Positions 9,438-17,944 of a stretch of DNA of 64,000 nt are shown here, piece after piece; the stretch's first letter is position 1, and every line of letters begins with the position of its first letter. The position numbers and the translations under genes are program-made. The stretch covers positions 2,418,001 to 2,482,000 of the forward strand of contig NC_010524.1 in assembly GCF_000019785.1 (NCBI RefSeq), read 5' to 3'. The notes beneath the pieces were generated by a model. The model had not been told where the DNA came from and did no database searches. It worked only from the letters and a program-made list of their open reading frames with translations. The stretch comes from Leptothrix cholodnii SP-6. Its GTDB lineage: Bacteria > Pseudomonadota > Gammaproteobacteria > Burkholderiales > Burkholderiaceae_C.

Positions 9438-10706
9438 ATGGCTTACGAAATCGATCCGTTGTCGCCCATGAGCTCCCGCCCCGCCTCCGCACCGACCACG
9501 CCCAAGCTGCGGCCCCGCGGCTCGAACCACGTCGGCATGCGCCAGTACAACGAGCGCGTGGTGCTGCAGGCGATCCGCCTCAATGGCGAGCTGCCCAAGG
9601 CCGACCTGGCCCGGCTCACCCACCTGAGCACGCAGACGGTGTCGCTGATCGTCAACGCGCTGATCGATGACGGCCTGCTGATCAAGCGCGAGCCGCTGCG
9701 CGGGCGGGTCGGCCAGCCGTCGGTGCCGATCGCGCTCAACCCCGAGGGCGCTTTCGCGATCGGCGTCAAGATCGGACGGCGCAGCATGGACGTGCTGGTG
9801 ATCGACTTCACCGGCGCGGTGCGCGAGCGTTTCGGCGTGCAGTACGACTTCCCCGACCCGATCACGCTGTTCCCGGAGCTGCAGCGCATGCTCGGGCACT
9901 GCGTGGCCAGCCTCGGCTCGCTGAGTCACCGGCTGACCGGCATGGGCGTGGCCGCGCCGCTGTCGCTGGGCGGCTGGCAGACCCTGCTGGGCGTGCCGAG
10001 CGATCAGGCCAGCCGCTGGAACGACATCGACCTGGCCGAGCGCGTGTCGGCCATGACCGACCTGCCGGTGCACCTCATCAAGGACACCGCCGCGGCCTGC
10101 GTGGCCGAACTGGTGGCCGGGCGCGGGCGCTCGATGAAGAGCTTTCTCTACCTGTTCGTCGACACCTTCGTCGGCGGCGGGCTGGTGATCGACAGCCACC
10201 TCTACGGCGGCGCCGGTGGCAATGCCGGCGCGGTGGGCTCGATGCCGCTGCACGCCGCCAACAGCGGCGGCGTGCCGGCGCAGGTGCTGAGCGCGGCCTC
10301 GCTGTTCAACCTGCAGCGCCTCTACGAATCGGCGGGGCTCGATCCGCAGGCCGCCGTCGACGGCCGTGCCCTCGAGCCGCCGTGGGCCAACTACACCCGC
10401 GTCTGGCTGCGCAACGCCGCCCAGGCGATGGCGCTGGCGATCGCCAACGCGGCCTGCCTGCTCGATCTCGGCGACGTCATCGTCGACGGCGTGTTCGGCC
10501 GTGACCTGCTGTCGCGCCTGATCGCGCACATCGAGGAAGCCCTCGACGCCTACAGCTGGGAAGGCGTCACGCGCCCGAGCGTGCGCGCCGGCACCATCGG
10601 CTCCGACGCCCGCGCGCTGGGTGGCGCGCTGCTGCCGCTGTACGCCGAATTCGCGCCCGACCCCGAGCTGTTCCTGAAAAACCAGCCCTCGCCCGCCACG
10701 GTCTGA
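9438..10706 (+). CDS. ROK-family transcriptional repressor of the sugar locus
   Basis: 422 aa. N-terminal MarR-like winged helix at about residues 35-90 (LNGELPKADLARLTHLSTQTVSLIVNALIDDGLL core) followed by the ROK sugar-kinase-like domain. The usual zinc-site CxCGxxGC is not seen; the corresponding glycine-rich part reads GGAGGNAGAVGSMPL, so it resembles ROK regulators lacking the zinc motif. As last gene of the operon it is the obvious candidate to bind the palindrome at 5786-5806, with sugar as inducer. Confidence 0.85.
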   Translation: MAYEIDPLSPMSSRPASAPTTPKLRPRGSNHVGMRQYNERVVLQAIRLNGELPKADLARLTHLSTQTVSLIVNALIDDGLLIKREPLRGRVGQPSVPIALNPEGAFAIGVKIGRRSMDVLVIDFTGAVRERFGVQYDFPDPITLFPELQRMLGHCVASLGSLSHRLTGMGVAAPLSLGGWQTLLGVPSDQASRWNDIDLAERVSAMTDLPVHLIKDTAAACVAELVAGRGRSMKSFLYLFVDTFVGGGLVIDSHLYGGAGGNAGAVGSMPLHAANSGGVPAQVLSAASLFNLQRLYESAGLDPQAAVDGRALEPPWANYTRVWLRNAAQAMALAIANAACLLDLGDVIVDGVFGRDLLSRLIAHIEEALDAYSWEGVTRPSVRAGTIGSDARALGGALLPLYAEFAPDPELFLKNQPSPATV

Positions 10707-10733
10707 GCCGGCCCGGGTTCAGGCGGATCGCCA

Positions 10734-13700
10734 TCAGCTGCTGAGCTGGCTCCAGACCTTGTCGAGCCGCTTGGCGCTGACCGGCTGCGGCGTGCGCAGC
10801 TCCTGCGCGAACAGGCTCACGCGCAGTTCTTCGAGCAGCCAGCGGTATTCGTCCAGCCGCGCATCGGCCGCGCCCTTGCGCTCGGCCAGGCGGCGGATGT
10901 AGCGCTGCTCGAGCGGGCGCAGCTCGGCCAGGCGCTGCGCATCGCGGGCCGGATCGGCGCGGTACTTGTCGAGCCGCTGCGTGATCGCCTTCAAATACCG
11001 TGGCAGGTGCTGCAGCTGCGCCCACGGTGTCGACACGATGAACAGCCTGGGCACCAGCCGCTGCAGTTGCCCGGTGATGTCGTCGGCGACGTCCTTGGGC
11101 GCCCGGCTGTCCTTGAGCTTGCGGGCGGCCGCGGCAAACTCGATCAGCACCACCCCGGCGATGCGCGCCACCTCCTGCGCGATCAGGTTCAGGCGCGTGC
11201 GGCCCTCGTCGATGCGACCCTTGAAGGCGAGCGCGTCGGTCGGCAGCGGCTCGGCCAGGAAGGCGCGGTCGAGCGCGACGTCGATGATCTGCGTGCGCAG
11301 TTCTTCCATCGAGCCCAGCGGCATGAAGGCGACCGCCATCTTCGTCAGGTCCGGGATGTTCTTTTCCAGGTACTTCAGCGGCTCCTTGATCTGCAAGGCG
11401 ACCAGCCGGCGCAGGCCGGCGCGGTGCTTGGCGGCGGCCGCTTCGGGCTCGTCGAAGACCTCGATCTCGACATGCGTGCCGCGGTCGATCAGCGCCGGGA
11501 AACCCACCAGCGTCTGGCCGGCCTTGCGGATCTCCATCAGTTCGGGCAGCTCGCCGAAGGTCCAGGCGGTGTAGATCGCAGGCGGCGCGGCCAGCGCCGC
11601 GGCCGGCGCTTCGGGTTGGCCGCTGACGCGGCGCGGGCCGGATGGGGCCGCGGTGCTCCCGCTCGCCGCTCGATCGGGCGCCGCATGGGCGGAGGCGGCG
11701 CCACTGGCGGCCGCGTTCACGCCGGCACTGAGCTTGATCGCCGCCAGCGCCTGGAAGGCCGACCGCGCCTGCCCGCCCAGCTCGGCCTTGAGCGCGGCGA
11801 GGTGCCGCCCCATGCCGAGCTGGCGGCCGTGCTCGTCGACCACCCGGAAGTTCATGAACAGATGCGGCGCCAGCTGCTCGGGCTTGAAGTCGTTGCGCTG
11901 CACGGCGATCTGGGTGCGTTCGCGCACCGCCTTGAGCAGCACGTCGAGCAGGTTGCCCTGGCCGAACGGCGCCAGCTCCAGGAACTCGGCCACGTAGTCC
12001 GGCAGCGGCACCAGCCGCGAGCGCGGCCGCTGGTGCAGCGTCTTGACCAGCGCCAGCACCTTGGCCTCGATCATGCCGGGCACCAGCCAGTCGCAAGGGT
12101 CTTCGTTGACCTGGTTGAGCACGTAGATCGGCACGGTCACCGTGACACCGTCCTTGGCGTCGCCGGGTTCGTGCAGGTAGGTGGCTGCGCAATCCACGCC
12201 GCCCAGCCGGATCGTCTTCGGGAAGGCCGACGTCGTGATGCCCGCGGCCTCGTGGCGCATCAGCTCGTCGCGTGTCAGGTGCAGCAGCGTGGGCTGCTTC
12301 TTCTGCTCGGCGCGGTACCAGCGCTCGAAGCTCGCGCCGCTGACGATCTCGGCCGGCAGCTGCTGGTCGTAATAGGCGTGGATCAGCTCGTCGTCGACCA
12401 GCACGTCCTGGCGGCGCGACTTGTGCTCGAGTTCCTCGACCTGGCGGATCATCCTGGCGTTGTGGGCCAGGAACGGCAGCTTCGATTCCCACTCGCCGTT
12501 GACCAGTGCCTCGCGGATGAAGATCTCGCGTGCCACCTTCGGGTCGACCAGGCCGTAGTTCACCCGCCGGTTGCTGTAGATCACGATGCCGTAGAGCGTG
12601 GCGCGCTCGAGCGCGATCACCTCGGCGGCCTTCTTCTCCCAGTGCGGCTCCAGCAGCTGCGTCTTCAGCAGGTGGCCGGCGATCTGCGGGATCCACTGCG
12701 GCTCGATCGCCGCCAGCCCGCGGCCGAACAGCCGGGTGGTCTCGACCAGCTCGGCCGCCACCAGCCAGCGGCCGGGTTTCTTGCTCAGGTGTGCGCCGGG
12801 ATGACGGTAGAACTTGATGCCGCGTGCGCCGAGGTACCAGTCCTCGTCTTCGCTCTTCAGGCCGACGTTGCCGAGCAGGCCGGCGAGCATCGACAGGTGC
12901 AGCTGCTCGTAGCTGGCCGGCGCGGTGTTGAGCCGCCAACCGTGTTCGGCCACCACCGTGTGCAGCTGGCTGTGGATGTCGCGCCACTCGCGCACCCGGC
13001 GCGGGCTGACGAAGCTGTCGCGCAGGCGCTGTTCCTGCTGGCGGTTGCTGAGCTTGTGTGCAGCGTTCTGGGCCTGGGCCGGGCGGGTCTCGGGCGGGCC
13101 GGGTTTGCGGCCGGTGGCGGTCGGACGCGGACCGGCCGTCGGCAGCGCCTCGGCATGGCCGCGCCCTTCCTCGATCCAGCGCCAGAGCTTGAGGTAGCCG
13201 GTGAACTCCGACTTCTCGTCGTCGAACTTCTTGTGTTTTTCGTCAGCCGCCTGCGCGGCTTCCATCGGGCGGTCGCGCACGTCCTGCACGCTGAGCGCGC
13301 TGGCGATGATCAGCACCTCGTCGAGCGCCTGGCGGTCACGCGCCTCCAGGATCATGCGGCCGACGCGCGGATCGAGCGGCAGCTTGGCCAGTTCGCGGCC
13401 GATGGGGGTCAGCTCGTTGGCGTCGTCGACCGCGTTGAGCTCGCCCAGCAGCGCGTAGCCGTCGGCGATCGCCTTGCGCGGCGGCGGCTCGAGGAAGGGG
13501 AAGTCGTCGATCAGACCGAGGTGCAGCGACTTCATGCGCAGGATCACGCCGGCCAGCGACGAGCGCAGGATCTCGGGGTCGGTGAAACGTGGCCGGCCGG
13601 TGAAGTCCTTCTCGTCGTAGAGCCGGATGCAGATGCCGTTGGCCACCCGCCCGCAGCGGCCCGCGCGCTGGTTGGCCGCGGCCTGGCTGATCGGCTCGAT

Positions 13701-14789
13701 CTGCAGCTGCTCGACCTTGCTGCGGTAGCTGTAGCGCTTGACCCGCGCCAGACCCGAGTCGATCACGTAGCGGATGCCGGGCACGGTCAGCGAGGTCTCG
13801 GCCACGTTGGTGGCCAGCACGATGCGCTGCTGGCGGCCGGTCTCGAAGACCTGGTCCTGCTCCTGCTGCGACAGGCGCGCGAACAGCGGCAGGATCTGCG
13901 CGTTGCGGTGCAGCGGCTGGTGCGCCAGGTGCTTGCGCAGGTGGTCGGCGGCCTCGCGGATCTCGCGCTCGCCGGGCAGGAACACCAGGATGTCGCCGCC
14001 CGCCATGCCGCGCCAGAGTTCGTCGACCGCGTCGGCGATGGCCGTGTTCAGGTCGTATTCGCGGCTTTCCTCGAACGGCTTGTAGCGCTGCTCGACCGGG
14101 AACAGCCGGCCGCTGACCATCAATACGGGCGCCGGGCCCTTGGCGCTGGCGAAGTGCTGCGCGAAGCGATCCGCGTCGATCGTGGCCGAGGTGACGACGA
14201 TCTTCAGGTCCGGCCGGCGCGGCAGGATCTGGCGCAGGTAGCCGAGCAGGAAGTCGATGTTGAGGCTGCGCTCGTGCGCCTCGTCGATGATCAGCGTGTC
14301 GTAGGCCTTGAGCAGCGGATCGGTCTGCGTCTCGGCCAGCAGGATGCCGTCGGTCATCAGCTTGACGCTGGCGCCGGCCTGCAGGCGGTCCTGGAAGCGC
14401 ACCTTGTAGCCGACCACCTCGCCCAGCGGCGATTTCAGCTCGTCGGCGATGCGCTTGGCCACCGAGCTGGCGGCAATCCGCCGCGGCTGGGTGTGGCCGA
14501 TCAGGCCGCTGCCACCGGCACCCCAGCCGCGGCCGAGTTCGAGCGCGATCTTGGGCAGCTGGGTGGTCTTGCCCGAGCCGGTCTCGCCGCAGACGATGAC
14601 GACCTGGTGATCGCGCAGGGCCTGCGCGATCTCCTCGCGCCGGGCGGAGACCGGCAGCGATTCGGGGTAGGTGATGGGCGGGATCGGCGTGGCCGGCCGG
14701 GGTGGCCGGGCGGGCCGGCGAGCGGGGCTGCGCGATTCGATGCCGCCAGCTTCGGCGATAGGTGGGTTCACGGGGGCTGGATTATCCAC
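10734..14789 (-). CDS. hrpA: ATP-dependent RNA helicase HrpA
   Basis: 1351 aa, the full length of HrpA. Motif I GETGSGKTTQ near residues 63-72, DEAH box IIDEAHERS near 167, motif III VTSATID, motif VI QRAGRCGR, then HA2, OB and a long C-terminal domain (DUF3418) ending SAKRLDKVWSQLSS. Starts with GTG at 14789. DEAH-box RNA helicase, implicated in E. coli in mRNA processing and ribosome collision rescue. Monocistronic; convergent with the ROK gene. Confidence 0.95.
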   Translation of the reverse strand: MDNPAPVNPPIAEAGGIESRSPARRPARPPRPATPIPPITYPESLPVSARREEIAQALRDHQVVIVCGETGSGKTTQLPKIALELGRGWGAGGSGLIGHTQPRRIAASSVAKRIADELKSPLGEVVGYKVRFQDRLQAGASVKLMTDGILLAETQTDPLLKAYDTLIIDEAHERSLNIDFLLGYLRQILPRRPDLKIVVTSATIDADRFAQHFASAKGPAPVLMVSGRLFPVEQRYKPFEESREYDLNTAIADAVDELWRGMAGGDILVFLPGEREIREAADHLRKHLAHQPLHRNAQILPLFARLSQQEQDQVFETGRQQRIVLATNVAETSLTVPGIRYVIDSGLARVKRYSYRSKVEQLQIEPISQAAANQRAGRCGRVANGICIRLYDEKDFTGRPRFTDPEILRSSLAGVILRMKSLHLGLIDDFPFLEPPPRKAIADGYALLGELNAVDDANELTPIGRELAKLPLDPRVGRMILEARDRQALDEVLIIASALSVQDVRDRPMEAAQAADEKHKKFDDEKSEFTGYLKLWRWIEEGRGHAEALPTAGPRPTATGRKPGPPETRPAQAQNAAHKLSNRQQEQRLRDSFVSPRRVREWRDIHSQLHTVVAEHGWRLNTAPASYEQLHLSMLAGLLGNVGLKSEDEDWYLGARGIKFYRHPGAHLSKKPGRWLVAAELVETTRLFGRGLAAIEPQWIPQIAGHLLKTQLLEPHWEKKAAEVIALERATLYGIVIYSNRRVNYGLVDPKVAREIFIREALVNGEWESKLPFLAHNARMIRQVEELEHKSRRQDVLVDDELIHAYYDQQLPAEIVSGASFERWYRAEQKKQPTLLHLTRDELMRHEAAGITTSAFPKTIRLGGVDCAATYLHEPGDAKDGVTVTVPIYVLNQVNEDPCDWLVPGMIEAKVLALVKTLHQRPRSRLVPLPDYVAEFLELAPFGQGNLLDVLLKAVRERTQIAVQRNDFKPEQLAPHLFMNFRVVDEHGRQLGMGRHLAALKAELGGQARSAFQALAAIKLSAGVNAAASGAASAHAAPDRAASGSTAAPSGPRRVSGQPEAPAAALAAPPAIYTAWTFGELPELMEIRKAGQTLVGFPALIDRGTHVEIEVFDEPEAAAAKHRAGLRRLVALQIKEPLKYLEKNIPDLTKMAVAFMPLGSMEELRTQIIDVALDRAFLAEPLPTDALAFKGRIDEGRTRLNLIAQEVARIAGVVLIEFAAAARKLKDSRAPKDVADDITGQLQRLVPRLFIVSTPWAQLQHLPRYLKAITQRLDKYRADPARDAQRLAELRPLEQRYIRRLAERKGAADARLDEYRWLLEELRVSLFAQELRTPQPVSAKRLDKVWSQLSS

Positions 14790-14832
14790 ACGCCGTGCCG
14801 TGACCCGGCGTGGGCCGGAACGACGTCGAAGA

Positions 14833-15216
14833 CTACTCGTCGATGTAGTCGATCACGCTGATCACCGCGCCCTGCGGATCCTGCAGCACCGCGAAGCGGC
14901 CGACGCCGGGGATGTCGGTCGGCTTGACCAGCACCTTGCCGCCCAGTGCCTCGCACTCGCCGGCCGTCTCGTCGGCGTTGTCGACCGTCACGTAGCAGCC
15001 CCAGGCCGGTGGCATGTGCGGCGCGTCGGCCGGCAGCGACATGATGCCGGCCACCGAGGTGTCGCCCACCTTGACCAGGTGATACGGCCCACCCGGCATC
15101 TGCATGGTCTGCACCGTCCAGCCGAACAGCTGGTGATAGAAGTCGGCAGCGGCTTGCGGATGGGGCGTCATCAGTTCGCTCCAGCTGAACGCACCGTGGG
15201 TTTTCATCGGATCCAT
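14833..15216 (-). CDS. VOC-superfamily (glyoxalase-like) protein
   Basis: 127 aa, two beta-alpha-beta-beta-beta modules. Contains WSELMTPHPQAAADFYHQLFGW and WGCYVTVDNADETAGECEALGG, characteristic of small VOC proteins of unknown substrate. ATG 15216 follows GAGGAG closely, so the longer frame to 15285 is not used. Possible ligand or metal binding; enzymatic role unassigned. Confidence 0.82.
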   Translation of the reverse strand: MDPMKTHGAFSWSELMTPHPQAAADFYHQLFGWTVQTMQMPGGPYHLVKVGDTSVAGIMSLPADAPHMPPAWGCYVTVDNADETAGECEALGGKVLVKPTDIPGVGRFAVLQDPQGAVISVIDYIDE

Positions 15217-15336
15217 GGCCTGCTCCTCGAGGGGGGTGTGGTGACAACCGCCGACCATGCTGCGCGCCGGCGCCGGCAGCGTCAAGACCGGTCACGGGGC
15301 CTGCGGCACAATCGCGCACGCCACTGTCAGCCGGTC

Positions 15337-16677
15337 ATGAACCTCGTATTCCCGCACACCTTCGTTCCCTGGTTTCGCTCGGTCGCCCCGTACATCCACG
15401 CCTACCACGGCAAGACCTTCGTGGTCGGCATGGCTGGCGAGCTGATCGCCGCGGGCAAGCTCAGCGCGTTCGCGCAAGACCTGTCGATCCTGCATGCCAT
15501 GGGCATCAAGCTGGTGGTCGTGCACGGCTTTCGGCCGCAGGTCAACGAACAGCTGCTCGCCAAGGGCCACCCCTCGCGTTTCAGCCACGGCCAGCGCATC
15601 ACCGACGCGGTGGCGCTCGACTGCGCGCAGGAAGCCGCCGGACAGTTGCGATTCGAAATAGAAGCCGCGTTTTCGCAGGGCCTGCCGAACACCCCGATGG
15701 CCAACGCCACGGTGCGCGTGGTGTCGGGCAACTTCCTGACCGCCCGCCCGGTGGGCATCGTCGACGGCGTGGATTTCATCCACAGCGGCGTGGTGCGCAA
15801 GGTCGACAGCGGCACCATCCGGCGCGCCATCGATATCGGTGCACTGGTCCTGCTGTCGCCGTTCGGGTTTTCTCCGACCGGCGAGGCATTCAATCTGGCG
15901 ATGGAAGACGTGGCCACTGCCACGGCCATCGCGCTGCAGGCCGACAAACTGCTGTTCATCACCGAAGTGGCCGGAATCCACGAACAACTCGACGATCCGG
16001 ACAGCGCCATCGATACCGAACTGGCGCTGGCCGACGCCAAGCGGCTGCTCGCGACCTTGCCCAGTCCGACCCAGCCGACCGATATCGCGTTTTATCTGCA
16101 GCATTGCGTCAAAGCCTGCGAAGGCGGTGTCGAGCGTTCGCACATCCTGCCGTTCGGGGTCGATGGCGCCTTGCTGATGGAGGTTTTCACGCACGACGGC
16201 ATCGGCACCATGGTGGTCGACGAAAAACTCGAAAGCCTGCGCGAAGCCAGTTCCGACGATGTCGGCGGCGTGCTGCAGCTGATCGAACCGTTCGAGCGCG
16301 ACGGCACCCTCGTCAAACGCGACCGCACCGAAATCGAACGCGATATCGCGCTCTACACCGTGATCGAGCACGACGGCATCATCTTCGGCTGCGCCGCGCT
16401 CTACCCCTATCCGGAAGCGCGCACCGCCGAAATGGCCGCGCTGACGATCTCGCCGCAGGTGCAGAGCCAGGGCGACGGCGAACGCATACTCAAGCGGATC
16501 GAGCAGCGCGCCCGCGCGCTCGGCCTCGAGAGCATCTTCGTGCTGACCACCCGGACCATGCACTGGTTCATCAAGCGGGGATTCCAGAACGTCGACCCGG
16601 AATGGCTGCCCGACGCCCGCAAACGCAAGTACAACTGGGACCGGCGCTCGCAGGTGCTGGTCAAGAAACTGGGTTGA
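15337..16677 (+). CDS. argA: N-acetylglutamate synthase (amino-acid N-acetyltransferase)
   Basis: 446 aa, the size of E. coli ArgA. N-terminal amino-acid-kinase fold (VGMAGELIAAGKLSAFAQDLSIL... and LVVVHGFRPQVNEQL) that binds arginine, and C-terminal GNAT domain from about residue 300 with acetyl-CoA loop region QSQGDGERILKR. First step of arginine synthesis, feedback inhibited by arginine. Start ATG 15337 (MNLVFPHTFVPW) agrees with the family; a much longer upstream frame is an artefact. Confidence 0.95.
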   Translation: MNLVFPHTFVPWFRSVAPYIHAYHGKTFVVGMAGELIAAGKLSAFAQDLSILHAMGIKLVVVHGFRPQVNEQLLAKGHPSRFSHGQRITDAVALDCAQEAAGQLRFEIEAAFSQGLPNTPMANATVRVVSGNFLTARPVGIVDGVDFIHSGVVRKVDSGTIRRAIDIGALVLLSPFGFSPTGEAFNLAMEDVATATAIALQADKLLFITEVAGIHEQLDDPDSAIDTELALADAKRLLATLPSPTQPTDIAFYLQHCVKACEGGVERSHILPFGVDGALLMEVFTHDGIGTMVVDEKLESLREASSDDVGGVLQLIEPFERDGTLVKRDRTEIERDIALYTVIEHDGIIFGCAALYPYPEARTAEMAALTISPQVQSQGDGERILKRIEQRARALGLESIFVLTTRTMHWFIKRGFQNVDPEWLPDARKRKYNWDRRSQVLVKKLG

Positions 16678-16737
16678 TGCGCCACGGCGATCGCCTCGCC
16701 GTGACCTCGATCCGCCCATCGACAAGGAGAAGTTGCA

Positions 16738-17010
16738 ATGGCACGTACTGTTCAATGTGTTCTGCTGAAAAAAGAAGCGGACGGTCTCGATTTTTCGCCC
16801 TACCCCGGCGAACTCGGCAAGCGAATCTACGAGCAGGTCAGCAAGGAAGCCTGGCAGCAATGGCTCAAGCACCAGACCATGCTCGTCAACGAAAACCGCC
16901 TGAATCTGGCCGACGCACGCGCACGTCAATACCTTGCGCGCCAGATGGAGCGCTATTTCTTCGGCGAAGGCGCCGACCAGCCGACCGGCTACGTGCCGCC
17001 CACGGCCTGA
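16738..17010 (+). CDS. yggX: YggX, Fe(II)-trafficking / oxidative-damage protection protein
   Basis: 90 aa, full length. Starts [19 protein letters not shown] with the single conserved Cys7, and has the family stretch [23 protein letters not shown]. Protects Fe-S proteins from oxidative damage. It is 60 bp downstream of argA with an AAGGAGAAG ribosome site, so probably cotranscribed. The prophage begins 57 bp after its stop. Confidence 0.95.
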   Translation: MARTVQCVLLKKEADGLDFSPYPGELGKRIYEQVSKEAWQQWLKHQTMLVNENRLNLADARARQYLARQMERYFFGEGADQPTGYVPPTA

Positions 17011-17021
17011 GTTGGTCGACA

Positions 17022-17044
17022 GCAGGCGCCTCGACAGCGCCTGC
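17022..17044 (+). terminator. Perfect hairpin after yggX
   Basis: GCAGGCGC-CTCGACA-GCGCCTGC, 8-bp perfect stem with 7-base loop directly after yggX. It lacks a T-run and may work together with the T-rich terminator that the prophage has split (17057-17067 / 61111-61133). Confidence 0.5.
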
Positions 17045-17056
17045 CTTCAACGAAAC

Positions 17057-17067
17057 AACGCGCCGAT
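17057..17067 (+). terminator. Left half of an intrinsic terminator split by the prophage
   Basis: AACGCGCCG (17057-17065) is the exact reverse complement of CGGCGCGTT at 61120-61128, which is followed by seven T. Joined by the target site, they form a 9-bp stem with loop ATACC and a T-run: a classic argA-yggX terminator whose loop received the prophage. In the lysogen the two halves are 44 kb apart and it cannot work. Confidence 0.75.
17062..17067. repeat. Target-site duplication, left copy (GCCGAT)
   Basis: GCCGAT immediately precedes the left TG terminus of the prophage and is repeated at 61111-61116 directly after the right CA terminus. Six bases rather than Mu's five; the 6-bp choice makes both termini begin TGA and aligns the end-binding motifs. 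Confidence 0.82.
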
Positions 17068-17145
17068 TGATGCGCCGCGCGAAAAATGAGCCGGTGCAGT
17101 GAGAAAAATCGAGCTGCGTGCGCGTTGCAGCCAGCGAAACAAAAT
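17068..17145 (+). other. Prophage left end with transposase-binding-like motifs
   Basis: From the TG at 17068, motif GCGAAAAATGAG starts at offset 11 and TGAGAAAAAT at offset 32; the right end, read inward, has GAGATAAGTCAG and TGAGAAAAAC at the same two offsets. A further GCGAAAC lies near 17134. These resemble the RCGAAAR cores of Mu-end sites and are probably bound by the transposase at 52002-53795. Confidence 0.7.
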
Positions 17146-17162
17146 GCCGCTGACTGAAAGAC

Positions 17163-17621
17163 TCACGCCGGCTCAACTGGCCAAGTGACCTCGAACGGGA
17201 AGCCAGGCTGCGCTGGAACGTCAGCCAACGCCTGCAGGTAGGCTGCCCACTCTGTAGGCACGGGCTCGCCGCGACGCATGGCGCGCAGAGTGACCCAGTC
17301 GGCGCCAGCCATCCTGCGGTCACGCTCAGACCTCACAGTCGCGGCGATTGCAGCCAGCGTGGGGACGCTCACCCACAGTTCCGCGGTCTCATCCCACGCC
17401 CACGTCTGCCAATCGTCGTCAGCCGGCGGGGGCGGCCGGTACGGGACGACTGCGCCGGTTTCGAGGTCGACGCGGACGCGCAGGTGGTCGTGATCGCCCG
17501 GGATGGCAGCGCATCCGGCAGGCGTGTTGATCTCGAGCAAATCCTCAGGCCCCGAGTACATCGCGCCCGTGAACACCCCGCCCGCGTCGCAAAAGCTCCA
17601 CTTGCCCATGCTCATGCTCAT
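17163..17621 (-). CDS. Tail fibre assembly chaperone-like protein
   Basis: 152 aa, last late gene. C-terminal half RSERDRRMAGADWVTLRAM...WAAYLQALADVPAQPGFP is the standard C-terminal module of phage tail-fibre assembly proteins (Caudo_TAP/DUF4376-like). Starts with ATGA overlap on the preceding gene. Likely helps fold or attach the product of the 17945-23692 gene or its partner. Confidence 0.75.
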   Translation of the reverse strand: MSMSMGKWSFCDAGGVFTGAMYSGPEDLLEINTPAGCAAIPGDHDHLRVRVDLETGAVVPYRPPPPADDDWQTWAWDETAELWVSVPTLAAIAATVRSERDRRMAGADWVTLRAMRRGEPVPTEWAAYLQALADVPAQPGFPFEVTWPVEPA

Positions 17622-17944
17622 CTCATGAACAGCTGGCAGCTGATGCGCAGCTTGGTTGCACTGATCGACCCCGCGCCGACGATCGAGAACGAATTCAGGT
17701 CCGTGATGCCGACCGAGACGCTTTGCCCTGCCGTGTAGTCCAGCTCAAACGTTGCCGTCGGGCCGACGATGTCGAGGACGGCTGTCTGCACAAGAGCACC
17801 GCTCGTGACGGTCGCCAACAACCGCAATTTCCACGTGCTGGACCCGTAGTCGGCCGAGTACGTCGCCCACACCCCCGAAAACTTCACGACGAGGCGGCCG
17901 GATTCGGTTGATGAAAATGATCCAGATGGAAGCCCCACGCTCAA
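17618..17944 (-). CDS. Small beta-rich phage tail protein, unknown function
   Basis: 108 aa, rich in Ser, Thr and Val, no Cys-rich or enzymatic motif (one Cys near the end). It starts at a TTG touching the stop of the J-like gene (TGATTG); GTG at 17938 is the alternative. Coupled at its 3' end to the assembly chaperone by 4 bp. Position suggests a tail-tip or fibre accessory protein. Confidence 0.6.
   Translation of the reverse strand: MSVGLPSGSFSSTESGRLVVKFSGVWATYSADYGSSTWKLRLLATVTSGALVQTAVLDIVGPTATFELDYTAGQSVSVGITDLNSFSIVGAGSISATKLRISCQLFMR

Noticed and set aside
11007..14861. 1284-residue open frame on the plus strand opposite hrpA
   Set aside because: Shadow of the high-GC hrpA gene; composition is Arg/Leu/His/Gln-rich with no motifs, and hrpA has all helicase motifs.
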